Source: Sciscionella marina DSM 45152
Lineage (GTDB): Bacteria; Actinomycetota; Actinomycetes; Mycobacteriales; Pseudonocardiaceae
Direction of reading: 5' to 3'
Length of the DNA: 64,000 bases
Assembly: GCF_000379465.1 (NCBI RefSeq)
Contig: NZ_KB905403.1
Span: 124,181-188,180 of the forward strand
In this document: piece after piece, positions 8,569-16,529 of the stretch
Layout of the letters: each line of letters starts with the position of its first letter
Position numbering within the stretch: position 1 is the stretch's first letter
Translations under genes and position numbers: made by a program
The notes under the pieces: generated by a model
Seen by the model: the letters and a program-made list of their open reading frames with translations, nothing else
Database searches by the model: none
What the model was told of the DNA's origin: nothing

Positions 8569-9686
8569 TGCGCTGCCATATCGTCGAATCCGTTGAATCC
8601 ATAGCGAACGTTTCGGCCGATGATGCCGAGTTCGAACATCCCGGTCCCGGTTTCCTCGATTCCCGGCCCGCGCAGCTGGAACCGGGCGAGAATGTCGGCA
8701 GGGCACAGTGCCCTGGTCACCACATCGATTTCGCGGACGCTGCGCCGCAAACCCTGCACCGCGAGCTCGCCCTGCCACATCCCGTGCCGCCAGTCGGGTT
8801 CCAGGCCGTAGCCGGTGCCGACGCCGATGTAGTTGGCGAGCAAGGGGGTGCAGACCACGGTGAGTTCGGGACCCGATGGGCGGTGGAAGACCAGTTTCGC
8901 CTCGGTGATGTCCCGGCTGCCCGGGGCGAACGTCAGCTGGTGTTCGGGGCGGCCGAGCCAGACCGGTTCGCTGCCGTCGGCGGGAATGCGCGTCGCGTCC
9001 TCGACGGTGCGCCGTCCCTCGCTGTCCTCCTGGATGATGGTCACGATCGCGAACTCGGCGAACCGCATCACCGTGTAGATCCAGAAGAATCCACCGTGCG
9101 GGGTGTCCGCGCGCCGACCCGGTGGCTCAGCCTCGCCGACCGGGCGGACTCCCCAGGAACGGTCCCGGTTTCCGGACCACTGCCCGGGTTCGATGCGGTA
9201 TTCGGTGCCCTGCACCTGGAGTTCCCCGCTCCAGTTCCCGGTCTGTGCGAACCGCTGGGTGTCGATGACCACGCGCTCGAGTTGCCGCTGGAACTGCCGG
9301 GATTCCAGGTGTGCCGGGAGATCGGCCTCGAAGGTGAGGTCGAACGCGAGGTCGTGTTCGCCGGGTTCGAGCACGACTCGCAGGGTGCGCAGGCCTTCGC
9401 GGACCTCGATGCGGAACGGCCCGACCGAGGTGTCCATGCGATCGGCGCCGAGCGCTTTCGAGGCCCGGACCACGATGTGCTCATCCGCGTGCCGCACCAC
9501 CGCGAAGGCGTCGGTGACTCCGAGATTGGGGTACTGCCCGTGGCCGAGGATCAGAAAAGGGTCTTCGGCACCGCGATGGCAGTTGAAGTAGTAACGGTCA
9601 TAGAAATTGCGATCGGATGTACCGACATGTCTTGCCACTTCGGCGATCTGGTGCAGTGGATAATCGTCGAGCGGGGAGAGCATCAC
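8565..9686 (-). CDS. Conserved protein of unknown function (DUF7064/7065-like)
   Basis: 373 residues with no enzyme motif that I recognise. It reads as two beta-rich halves (FILGHGQYPNLGVTDAFAVVR near the N-terminus; FFWIYTVMRFAEFAIVTII in the middle), similar to proteins found next to phosphotransferase- and acyl-CoA-dehydrogenase-like genes in mycobacteria and relatives, possibly lipocalin-like. No signal peptide. It lies between the APH-like gene (10-bp gap) and the aldehyde dehydrogenase (ATGA overlap), so it should serve the same pathway. Confidence 0.6.
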   Translation of the reverse strand: MMLSPLDDYPLHQIAEVARHVGTSDRNFYDRYYFNCHRGAEDPFLILGHGQYPNLGVTDAFAVVRHADEHIVVRASKALGADRMDTSVGPFRIEVREGLRTLRVVLEPGEHDLAFDLTFEADLPAHLESRQFQRQLERVVIDTQRFAQTGNWSGELQVQGTEYRIEPGQWSGNRDRSWGVRPVGEAEPPGRRADTPHGGFFWIYTVMRFAEFAIVTIIQEDSEGRRTVEDATRIPADGSEPVWLGRPEHQLTFAPGSRDITEAKLVFHRPSGPELTVVCTPLLANYIGVGTGYGLEPDWRHGMWQGELAVQGLRRSVREIDVVTRALCPADILARFQLRGPGIEETGTGMFELGIIGRNVRYGFNGFDDMAAQ

Positions 9687-9696
9687 ACCAGCCTTT

Positions 9697-10860
9697 CTAG
9701 TTGTCGAGCCAATAACTTCCCTCGAGCATCTTTTCCAGCGCGGGCCGGTTCATCAGCAGGTCATCGGGATCCCGCGGAGCCTCGGCCTGGCCGAAGTGGA
9801 TGGCCCGGTGCTGGATCCGCAACATGATGAGCGCGTTCCGCAGCGCCGCATAGCACAGGTAGAACTCGAGATCCCGCGGTTCGTGTCCGGTCATGTCCCG
9901 GTACCGCGCGCAAACCCGGTCGATGGTGAACAGTCCGGGAAGACCGGCCAGTCCGGCGGCCCTGGCGAGGTCCTCGAACCAGCGGTGGAAGAAGATCAGC
10001 CAGCCCAGGTCCAGTTCCGGTGGCGCGAGTGCGGTCATTTCCCAGTCGAGTACCGCCACCGGCCGGAAATCGTGGTACATGACGTTCCCGATCCGGGCGT
10101 CACCCCAGCACAGCACCGGATCACTCGGCTGTTCGGGCCAGAGCCGGGTGAGCCGGTCGAACAGGCGGCCGATGATCGGCGCGTCCGGTCCGCGTTCGGC
10201 GATCCAGCGATGATAGGCACGCTGCGCATCGATGTGCGCGGCGAGCAGCGATTTCCCCGGCACGCCACGGGTTTCTCCGCCCGGACCGGGTCCGCTGAGG
10301 CTCGATTCATTCAGGAAGGCGAACCGGCCGAGCGGATCGTGGATGCCGTGCAGTGCGGCGAGGATGTCCACGGTGTTCGTGGCCAGGCTCGCCTGTTGTT
10401 CCGCGCTCGCCTCGGTCACCCAGGACTCGAAGTTGTACGGCATCACATCGGGTGGCACCTCGCCGTACGCGCGGCGCATCACGAAGAACGGCGCGCCGAG
10501 CACTCCCGGGTCCTCCTCGAGCCACAGCACCTCGGGAACGGGAACATCGGAATGGGCACGCACCAGCCGCATCGTGTGGAACTGCTCGCCCATCGCGTAG
10601 CGGGGAAACACCGGCACCGCATCCACGACCGGGGCAACCCGCGCGACCAGTTCGGCGGGTTCCCGATCCGCTCCCCAGCGCGCCGTGAACAGTACAGTTT
10701 CGCTCGACATGCCAGCCGAGGCCGGAACGCCGACATCTTCGATGACCGGGTGTGCGTCCGGCGGAAGCTTCGCCGCGAGCCAGGTGGTCAGTGAACCGGT
10801 GAGTTCGCCGACGTCCGGCCGGGAAGAGGAAGGTCGGGCGAGCTCCGCATGTTCGGACAT
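9697..10860 (-). CDS. APH/ChoK-like phosphotransferase family protein
   Basis: 387 residues. The kinase-like core shows FFVMRRAYGEVPPD (hinge region), the catalytic-loop motif WGDARIGNVMYH with its Asp and Asn, and AVLDWEMTALAPPELDLGW, which carries the metal-binding Asp. The usual His of HGD is Trp here, common in the subfamily linked to acyl-CoA dehydrogenases in actinobacteria. Such proteins phosphorylate hydroxylated small molecules or lipids rather than antibiotics. First gene of the operon; a KstR-like palindrome sits about 85 bp upstream. Confidence 0.85.
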   Translation of the reverse strand: MSEHAELARPSSSRPDVGELTGSLTTWLAAKLPPDAHPVIEDVGVPASAGMSSETVLFTARWGADREPAELVARVAPVVDAVPVFPRYAMGEQFHTMRLVRAHSDVPVPEVLWLEEDPGVLGAPFFVMRRAYGEVPPDVMPYNFESWVTEASAEQQASLATNTVDILAALHGIHDPLGRFAFLNESSLSGPGPGGETRGVPGKSLLAAHIDAQRAYHRWIAERGPDAPIIGRLFDRLTRLWPEQPSDPVLCWGDARIGNVMYHDFRPVAVLDWEMTALAPPELDLGWLIFFHRWFEDLARAAGLAGLPGLFTIDRVCARYRDMTGHEPRDLEFYLCYAALRNALIMLRIQHRAIHFGQAEAPRDPDDLLMNRPALEKMLEGSYWLDN

Positions 10861-10935
10861 CAGGACACCACCACCCGGTCACCGAAGTTTATGAAACAGG
10901 TTCGCATCGTGGCCAATGAACCTGCCTGCTGATGT

Positions 10936-10962
10936 GACTTGTTTTGTAGAACAAGTTCTACC
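10936..10962. promoter_or_regulatory. KstR-like operator TAGAACAAGTTCTA
   Basis: A perfect 16-bp palindrome GTAGAACAAGTTCTAC at 10946-10961. Its 14-bp core at 10947-10960 fits the published KstR consensus TnnAACnnGTTnnA at every fixed position. It lies in the gap upstream of the phosphotransferase / unknown / aldehyde dehydrogenase operon. KstR represses cholesterol-catabolic genes in mycobacteria and rhodococci. An overlapping ACTTGTT...AACAAGT symmetry starts at 10938. Confidence 0.6.
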
Positions 10963-10997
10963 ATCAAGGTGCCTGGCGTGGAACCCCTGAACGGTGG

Positions 10998-11678
10998 TCA
11001 GGCCGGTGGGCCGGCCGCGAGCTGGGCGGTGAGCAGTCGGCAGGCGGACTGGACGTGTTCCTCGGCGAAGCGGTTCAGATCCTTGGTGTTCCTGGCGCGC
11101 AGTAGGCCGATGAGCTCGCGGTGTTCGCCCGCGATGATGCCCCGGTAGTGCTCGTAGCCGAGCCGTGCGCGGGTGAGCTGGAAGAGCTGGACCTGCGCGC
11201 GGATGCCGTGCCACGCGGTGCTGAGCCTGCTGTTGCCCGCGATGCGGTAGAGGGTGTCGTGGAATTCGATGTCCAGGGCGGACAGGATGGCGGCGTCCGC
11301 TTCCTCGGCGACGGCGGTGGCCATCCGGTCCACGACGTAGTCGAGCTCGTCGAGCTCTTTCGGGCTCGCCTGGGTGGCGACGGTGAGCGCGGCGAGCCGT
11401 TCTAGCGCGCCGCGGACCGCGTAGACTTCCTCGACATCGGTCACGGTCACCTCGATGACCGTGGTGCCCCGATGCCAGCCGCTGTGCACCAGGCCCTCAC
11501 GGATGAGCAGCCCCAGTCCCTCGCGCACGGCTCCCCTGCTCACCTCGAGCGCCGCTGCCAGTTCGACCTCGCGGAGCGCGGAACCGGGTTCGAATCGCCC
11601 TTCGAGGATGGCGCTGCGCACCTGCTCGGCCACCTCATCGGCGAGACCGCGTCGGCGCGCCTTGGGTATCTGGCTCAT
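10998..11678 (-). CDS. GntR-family regulator (FadR/FCD subgroup)
   Basis: 226 residues: N-terminal winged helix (LADEVAEQVRSAILEGRFEPG, with LEVSRGAVREGLGLL as recognition region) followed by an all-helical FCD ligand domain (EVYAVRGALERLAA; EFHDTLYRIAGNSRL; YRGIIAGEHRELIGLL). FCD regulators bind carboxylic acids, often with metal, and usually repress an adjacent catabolic operon. It is divergent from the VOC/SDR pair. The start at 11678 lies inside a symmetric operator candidate; an in-frame ATG at 11702 would add eight residues. Confidence 0.88.
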   Translation of the reverse strand: MSQIPKARRRGLADEVAEQVRSAILEGRFEPGSALREVELAAALEVSRGAVREGLGLLIREGLVHSGWHRGTTVIEVTVTDVEEVYAVRGALERLAALTVATQASPKELDELDYVVDRMATAVAEEADAAILSALDIEFHDTLYRIAGNSRLSTAWHGIRAQVQLFQLTRARLGYEHYRGIIAGEHRELIGLLRARNTKDLNRFAEEHVQSACRLLTAQLAAGPPA

Positions 11679-11711
11679 GTCCTGATGTTGACATTCGAAC
11701 ATGCGGACATG
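11676..11711. promoter_or_regulatory. Nested palindrome, candidate GntR operator
   Basis: Outer arms CATGTCC (11676-11682) and GGACATG (11705-11711) and inner arms ATGTT (11685-11689) and AACAT (11698-11702) share the same centre of symmetry (11693.5). The element covers the GntR start codon and lies 38 bp before the VOC start, so binding could repress both divergent genes. Confidence 0.5.
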
Positions 11712-11748
11712 CAAGCTGACCGGGCACCCGATCGCGAAGGAGTCCGCA

Positions 11749-12171
11749 ATGACCCGCCCTGGTTTCCACCTCGCCATCCCGGTCGACGATCTGGATCGGG
11801 CCCGCGAGTTCTACGGTTCGGTGCTCGGGCTCGAGCAGGGGCGGTCCGCGGACGCCTGGGTGGACTGGAACTTCTACGAACACCAGCTGGTGACCCATCG
11901 GGTGACCGGCACCGGTACCGCCACCGCGGGACACAACCCGGTCGACGGGCACGAGGTACCCGTCCCGCATTTCGGGCTGCTGCTCAGCATTCCGGACTTC
12001 CACACGCTCGCCGACCGGTTGCGCGGCGCGGGCACCGAGTTCGTGATCGAGCCGTACCTGCGCTTCGCGGGTGAACCGGGCGAACAGTGGACGATGTTCC
12101 TGCGCGATCCGGCGGGCAATGCGCTGGAGTTCAAGGCCTTCAAGGACGAGTCCCAGGTCTTCGCGGTATGA
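11749..12171 (+). CDS. VOC (glyoxalase/dioxygenase-fold) protein
   Basis: 140 residues with the vicinal-oxygen-chelate fold: beta-alpha-beta start FHLAIPVDDLDRAREFYGSVLG with metal-ligand His7, VPHFGLLLSI in the middle, and the typical end FLRDPAGNALEFKAFKD with the Glu ligand. These residues fit a divalent-metal lyase, isomerase or dioxygenase; substrate unknown. The ATG at 11749 has AAGGAG upstream and replaces a longer open frame that would run through the operator. The following SDR starts within its stop (ATGA). Confidence 0.85.
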   Translation: MTRPGFHLAIPVDDLDRAREFYGSVLGLEQGRSADAWVDWNFYEHQLVTHRVTGTGTATAGHNPVDGHEVPVPHFGLLLSIPDFHTLADRLRGAGTEFVIEPYLRFAGEPGEQWTMFLRDPAGNALEFKAFKDESQVFAV

Positions 12172-12965
12172 GCGGCACGAACGGCACGAGCGATGCGAAC
12201 GGCACGAACCGCGGGGTGCTCGTCACCGGCGCCTCACGGGGTATCGGCCGGGCCGTGGCCGAGGCGTTCGCCCGCAACGGTGACCGGGTCGCCGTGCACT
12301 ACGGCAGCAGGCGGACGGACGCGGAGCAGACCAGGGCCGCGCTCGCAGGCAGCGGGCACACCCTCGTCGGCGGGGAGCTCGGCGACCCGGAATCGGCCGA
12401 GCGGATCGCGCGCGAGGCGGACAGCGCCCTCGGCGGCATCGACGTGCTGGTGAACAACGCGGGCATCATGCGCGCGCATCCGGTCGCGGACAGTACCTAT
12501 TCGCAGTGGCGCACGGCGTGGGAATCGACGCTCGGGGTGAACCTGTGCGCGGCGGCGAACCTCAGCTATCTGGTCGCGCGCGGACTCATCGAGCGGGGCG
12601 CGCCCGGCTGGATCGTGAACATCGGCTCGCGGGGCGCGTTTCGCGGCGAACCGGACAGTCCCGCATACGGCGCGAGCAAGGCCGCGCTGCACGCGCTCGG
12701 CCAATCGCTTGCGGTTTCCCTTGCACCGCACCGGATCTCGGTCACCTCGGTGGCGCCGGGGTTCGTAGCCACCGAAATGCTCGCCGACCGCTACGGCGGC
12801 GCGGACAGCGCGGGCAGCGAACGGATCAAGGCACAGAGTCCGTTCGGCAGGATCGCCGAGCCCGCGGAGATCGCCGCCGCGGTCACCTACCTCGCCTCCC
12901 CGGACGCGCTGTGGTCCTCCGGCGCGGTGCTCGACGTGAACGGCGCCTCGTATCTGCGTACCTGA
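12168..12965 (+). CDS. Short-chain dehydrogenase/reductase (FabG-like)
   Basis: 265 residues of classical SDR: TGASRGIG at 20-27, NNAG at 96-99, catalytic Ser154, Tyr167 and Lys171 (YGASK). It reduces or oxidises a carbonyl/alcohol with NAD(P)H. The first 15 residues are an unusual Asn-Gly-Thr-rich run (MSGTNGTSDANGTNRG) encoded by short imperfect repeats; it precedes the Rossmann fold and is probably disordered. Coupled to the VOC gene by ATGA and thus likely controlled by the divergent GntR repressor. Confidence 0.88.
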   Translation: MSGTNGTSDANGTNRGVLVTGASRGIGRAVAEAFARNGDRVAVHYGSRRTDAEQTRAALAGSGHTLVGGELGDPESAERIAREADSALGGIDVLVNNAGIMRAHPVADSTYSQWRTAWESTLGVNLCAAANLSYLVARGLIERGAPGWIVNIGSRGAFRGEPDSPAYGASKAALHALGQSLAVSLAPHRISVTSVAPGFVATEMLADRYGGADSAGSERIKAQSPFGRIAEPAEIAAAVTYLASPDALWSSGAVLDVNGASYLRT

Positions 12966-13058
12966 CGTGCGTGCACCGACCCCACCGGCACTGTGCGTGG
13001 GCAGCGGCGACTACCCTCGAGAGCCAATCCTCGTCGAGCCTGTGAGATGGAGCCTGCC

Positions 13059-13997
13059 GTGGCCAAACGAACCGCCGCGCCGACCACGACCACTGACGGC
13101 CCAGCCAAGCGCCAGCCCTGCCCGTGTGGTTCGGGCAAGCGCTATAAGGCGTGCCACGGCGCCCAGGGTGGCGCGCCGGTCGATGTGCACGTGCCGCGCC
13201 CGTTCGAAGGGCTCACCGGTGAGCCGGAACTGGTGGCACTGCGCGAATTCGTGCCCTCGGCGACCCTGGAACTGCCCGAGATCGACGGGCGCAGGGTGGT
13301 GCTCGGCACCGTGCTACCCGCCGCGGCCGCCGCGTTCGTGCGCAATGACGATGTCGCGCTCGTCGGCATGCAGACCCAGACCCGTTCCGGGGACCTCTCG
13401 CGCGATCTGGCCAAGGCGATCGACTGGGTGAGCAAGGCCAAGCCGGGTGACTCGCTGGCCACGGTCGGGCAGGCGACCGAGGCGGACACCACGCGGCTGC
13501 AGGACCTCATCCCGGCCGATTTCCCGGTGCACCCGCAGGTGCACGAGGACTTCGCCTGGTGGCTGCCCGAGGACACGGACCCACAGGGTGAGCTCGCCGC
13601 CTCCATCGAGCGCGCGAACGAGGCGATCATGCCGACCGAACGGCTCGGCGAACTCACCGGCGCGTACTGGGTCGCCGCGGGCGAGAAGGCGCACCTGCGC
13701 TGGGTGCGCAGCGAGGGCGAGGACGAACTGCTCGCGGCGATGGCCCGGCTGCACGCGCGCGGAGAACTCACCCTTGGCGAGGATTCCCGGTTCGCGGGAT
13801 CGTTTCGCGCGCACGGACTGCTGGTGCCCGTCTGGGACCTGGATCCCGAGCCGCACTCCCGGGAATGGGAGCAGCCGGCCACGGAACTGGCCGCCCGGCT
13901 GACCGAGGCACTGGCGGACATCGGGTCGAACCCGCTCACCCCGGCCGAGCGGCGGGCGTTGCAGGGCTTGCGCGGCAGGCAGATCACCTTACGGTGA
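13059..13997 (+). CDS. DUF5926 family protein with N-terminal SEC-C motif
   Basis: About 312 residues. The N-terminus begins MAKR and carries a SEC-C zinc-binding motif (QPCPCGSGKRYKACHG), as also found at the end of SecA. The remainder is the DUF5926 body of actinobacteria. Molecular role unknown; the SEC-C motif suggests binding to ribosome- or Sec-associated partners. I chose the GTG at 13059 because family members start with MAK; an ATG at 13047 would add MEPA. No operon partner is evident, though DUF952 follows after 4 bp. Confidence 0.8.
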   Translation: MAKRTAAPTTTTDGPAKRQPCPCGSGKRYKACHGAQGGAPVDVHVPRPFEGLTGEPELVALREFVPSATLELPEIDGRRVVLGTVLPAAAAAFVRNDDVALVGMQTQTRSGDLSRDLAKAIDWVSKAKPGDSLATVGQATEADTTRLQDLIPADFPVHPQVHEDFAWWLPEDTDPQGELAASIERANEAIMPTERLGELTGAYWVAAGEKAHLRWVRSEGEDELLAAMARLHARGELTLGEDSRFAGSFRAHGLLVPVWDLDPEPHSREWEQPATELAARLTEALADIGSNPLTPAERRALQGLRGRQITLR

Positions 13998-14001
13998 ACC
14001 A

Positions 14002-14355
14002 ATGATCGTGCATATCTGCGGCGCCGAGGAATGGGCGGAGGCCAAGCGTGCCGGGGCGGTGCGCGCGGCCTCGCTCGACGAGGTCGGGTTCACGCACTGT
14101 TCCGATCCGGGAACCGTGCATCTGCCGGCCAATCTGCTCTACCGGGGCCGCACCGACCTGGTGTTGCTGGAGATCGATCCGGCCGCGCTCGGCGCACCGG
14201 TCCGCTGGGAGCCCGCCGATCCACCGGTCCCGGGCGGGCCGTGGTTTCCGCATGTCTACGGGTCGATCGAGGCCGCGGCCGTGGTGGCGGTGCACGAGTT
14301 CCTACCCGGCTCCGATGGGGAGTTCAGCCCGCCGCCGACCTTGGCCCACCGGTAA
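14002..14355 (+). CDS. DUF952 family protein
   Basis: 117 residues matching DUF952 hallmarks: IVHICGAEEWAEAKRAG at the start, DEVGFTHCSDP with the conserved His/Cys/Ser, LLYRGRTDLVLLEID, and PHVYGSIEAAAVVAV near the end. The fold resembles ADP-ribosyltransferase-like proteins, but biochemical function is not established. It begins 4 bp after the DUF5926 stop, so the two are probably cotranscribed. Confidence 0.85.
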   Translation: MIVHICGAEEWAEAKRAGAVRAASLDEVGFTHCSDPGTVHLPANLLYRGRTDLVLLEIDPAALGAPVRWEPADPPVPGGPWFPHVYGSIEAAAVVAVHEFLPGSDGEFSPPPTLAHR

Positions 14356-14431
14356 AGGGCAACCTCGTGCGGCCGGAGTGCGTGTCTGTGTCATACGGTG
14401 GTCGACCGGCCACTGAGGCAGGAGTCGGACG

Positions 14432-15004
14432 GTGGTCGCAGCAATCCCCGTCGTGCGCGTCGCGGGCGCGAGGCTGGGGTGGTGCACGGTGAGCGACCGG
14501 CTCGCGCTCGGTGAGCACACCGAGGACTTCGGCGAGTTCGTCCGGGTCAACCTGCCCGGATTGCTGCGTTATGGGCACGCCCTCGCGGGAAACCCGCACG
14601 ATGCGGCCGATCTGGTGCAGACCGTGCTCGAGAAGGTCGGCTCGCGGTGGACGCACGTGATGCACAAGACCGGGGACCCGCTGGCCTATGTACGCCGTTC
14701 CATGGCGAACGCGCACATCAGCCACTGGCGGCGTACCCGCAAAGAGAATCTGGTCGCCGAGATCCCGGACCAGCCCCGGGTGGAACCGGTCGATTCCTTC
14801 GACAACGAACCGTTGTGGCAGGCATTACGCGCACTGCCGCCGAGGCAACGTGCGGTCATCGTTCTGCGTTATTACGAGGAATTGTCCGAAGCGGAGATCG
14901 CGGAATCACTCGGCGTGAGCCGGGGAACCGTGAAGAGCCAGGCGAGCAAGGCGATGGACACCCTGCGCACCCGGCTCGACCAGGCGGCGGGAGGTGACCG
15001 GTAG
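14432..15004 (+). CDS. SigE-family RNA polymerase sigma factor
   Basis: Up to 190 residues of an ECF-like sigma-70 factor of the actinobacterial SigE family. Region 2 (DFGEFVRVNLPGLLRYGHALAGNPHDAADLVQ, DPLAYVRRSMAN) is followed by region 4 with RALPPRQRAVIVLRYYEELSEAEIAESLGVSRGTVKS. It directs RNA polymerase to a small regulon. The GTG at 14432 has a GGAG site 8 bp upstream; the GTG at 14489 (starting MSDRLALGEH) gives a more usual length. The stop overlaps the next GTG by 1 nt, coupling it to a membrane partner. Confidence 0.88.
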   Translation: MVAAIPVVRVAGARLGWCTVSDRLALGEHTEDFGEFVRVNLPGLLRYGHALAGNPHDAADLVQTVLEKVGSRWTHVMHKTGDPLAYVRRSMANAHISHWRRTRKENLVAEIPDQPRVEPVDSFDNEPLWQALRALPPRQRAVIVLRYYEELSEAEIAESLGVSRGTVKSQASKAMDTLRTRLDQAAGGDR

Positions 15005-15462
15005 TGGAGATCGATGACGAGCTGCGCAGGCTGTTCACCGACGAGCGGCTCACCCTTCCGGTCGGCGAGGGTGCTGAGCAGGCGATCGTCGCCGGTGCCG
15101 CGCGCAGGCGGAAACGGCGCGGGGTCGCCGGGGCGGCCGCGGGCGGGGCCGCGCTGGTCGGTGTGGTGTTCGCGGGGATCGCGCTCGCCGGATCCAGCGC
15201 ACCGCACAAGGCCCCGCCCGCCGCGCCGATGAGCATCACGCCCACCAGCAGCTCGAGTTCTCCGGCGCCGAGCTCGACCCACCGGCCCGCCGCGCCACAC
15301 CGGCTGCCCAAGACCACCCGTCCCGAGCTCACCAAGACAGCGCAGCCGCCGCCGCGCACCACGCAGCCCTCCACTCCGCCGACCTCGCCGGAAGAGACGA
15401 CGTGGACCGCCAATCCGATTCCCACGCCGTTACCCCTCGACACGCTTCCGGAAGGCGGCTAG
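15004..15462 (+). CDS. Membrane protein cotranscribed with the sigma factor (putative anti-sigma-like)
   Basis: 152 residues: a short charged cytoplasmic N-terminus (EIDDELRRLFTDERL), a basic RRRKRRG patch, one transmembrane helix (about 38-61), then an extracytoplasmic tail that is almost entirely Pro/Ser/Thr. The GTG overlaps the sigma factor stop by one base. Position and topology resemble the small membrane partners found after SigE-family sigma genes, but no zinc anti-sigma motif is visible, so the regulatory role is an inference from context. Confidence 0.7.
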   Translation: MEIDDELRRLFTDERLTLPVGEGAEQAIVAGAARRRKRRGVAGAAAGGAALVGVVFAGIALAGSSAPHKAPPAAPMSITPTSSSSSPAPSSTHRPAAPHRLPKTTRPELTKTAQPPPRTTQPSTPPTSPEETTWTANPIPTPLPLDTLPEGG

Positions 15463-15758
15463 ACGACCGGCAAACCGGATGGCCTGACCGTGGCAGTGGA
15501 AGTGTCTTGCCGGTGGACGTGCTCCTGGGCCACGGGGTTCACCGAACTCGGTGTCGGGCGAGTACGGGCGCAGACCATGGCGGTCGACACCGCATGACGC
15601 CGGGGCGAGCGGCCGGAGCAGGGATCATCACGAGACGCATTCCGGACGTGCATCGGCGGCGGGCCCCTTGCGGGGCCCGCCGCCGATCGGTGTTCGCGAG
15701 CAGTCGTTCGGGACTCGCTCGTCGGGACCAGCTTATTCGGCGCTGGCTTCTTCAGGAC
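15463..15758. other. Non-coding stretch containing a terminator
   Basis: This 296-bp gap separates the sigma-factor operon from the convergent ferritin gene. Open frames here are shadows without ribosome sites. The only clear element is the strong hairpin at 15652-15687. Confidence 0.5.
15652..15687. terminator. Bidirectional intrinsic terminator-like hairpin
   Basis: A perfect 16-bp inverted repeat (left arm 15652-15667 beginning ATCGGCGGCGGG, right arm 15672-15687) around a TTGC loop. It lies between the sigma-factor operon and the convergent ferritin gene. There is no U-tract, as is common for actinobacterial terminators. Confidence 0.75.
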
Positions 15759-16316
15759 CTAGACGGACCCACCCGCGGCGCGGGGAGCCGAGGGGTCGGA
15801 GCCCTCGTCACCGACGGCCTCGCGGGCGAGGAAGTTCTCCACGTCGAACAGGTTTCCGTTCGCGCGCTTGATCACGTTCAGCAGGGTGTCCATCGAGGCG
15901 ACTTCCTCGACCTGCTCGGCGAGGAACCACTGCAGGAACTGCTCGCCCTGATAGTCGTCCTCCGCGCGGGCCGCGCGGACGAGGGCGTTGATTTCCGTGG
16001 TGACTTCTTTTTCCTGTTCGAGCGCGAGCGCGACGAGTTCGTCCGCGGTGGAGAATTCGTTGCGCACCTCGTCGATGCCCTGGATCGTCGGCTTGTCGCC
16101 CTTGTCGAGCAAGTACTGGACGATCATCATCGCGTGGTTGCGCTCTTCGAGAGCCTGCCGGTAGAAGTGCTTCGCCAGCTGCGGGAGGTCCTTGTCGTCG
16201 AACCACACCGCGACGGCGATGTACTGCTGTGAGGCGGTCATCTCATTGCGCACCTGCGCGTCGAGCAGCTGGTGGAACTTCGAAACATGCGTCACTGATT
16301 GGGCCGGTGCTGTCAT
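15759..16316 (-). CDS. bfrB: Ferritin (BfrB-type)
   Basis: 185 residues of the non-haem ferritin family that stores iron as a ferric core in a 24-mer. The four-helix bundle and ferroxidase-centre ligands are readable: SKFHQLLDAQVRNEMTASQQY (Glu), HFYRQALEERNHAMMI (ExxH), then EINALVRAARAEDDY and GEQFLQWFLAEQVEEV. No haem-binding Met of bacterioferritin is evident. The ATG at 16316 gives the usual N-terminus. Tandem iron boxes lie 130-180 bp upstream in an AT-rich region, the arrangement known for IdeR activation of bfrB in M. tuberculosis. Confidence 0.93.
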   Translation of the reverse strand: MTAPAQSVTHVSKFHQLLDAQVRNEMTASQQYIAVAVWFDDKDLPQLAKHFYRQALEERNHAMMIVQYLLDKGDKPTIQGIDEVRNEFSTADELVALALEQEKEVTTEINALVRAARAEDDYQGEQFLQWFLAEQVEEVASMDTLLNVIKRANGNLFDVENFLAREAVGDEGSDPSAPRAAGGSV

Positions 16317-16448
16317 AGTTAGAACGGTACGCCAGGGCATTGAATTTGTCGTGCCGAAATCGACCATTTATCACTCGATTGTGTCACGAAAGGAAAGGCT
16401 TGAATTAATTTGTTTTGGCTACCCTTATTTTGTCAAGGCTTACCGAAT

Positions 16449-16496
16449 TAAGGATAGCCTAACTTTATTGGCCCGCCCTTGGTTAGCTTATCCTGA
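16449..16496. promoter_or_regulatory. Tandem iron boxes (IdeR/DtxR-type)
   Basis: The first box, TAAGGATAGCCTAACTTTA (16449-16467), matches the DtxR/IdeR consensus TTAGGTTAGCCTAACCTAA at 15 of 19 positions. The second, CTTGGTTAGCTTATCCTGA (16478-16496), matches at 14 of 19. They lie in an unusually AT-rich stretch between the ferritin gene and the HD-domain gene and could act on either one. Confidence 0.65.
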
Positions 16497-16529
16497 CCGT
16501 ATCTCCGAACCGGTTATTCGCGCAATACG

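Noticed and set aside
15459-15653. Small minus-strand ORF between the sigma operon and ferritin
   Set aside because: No ribosome site, no conserved pattern, and it adjoins a strong terminator; most likely chance.
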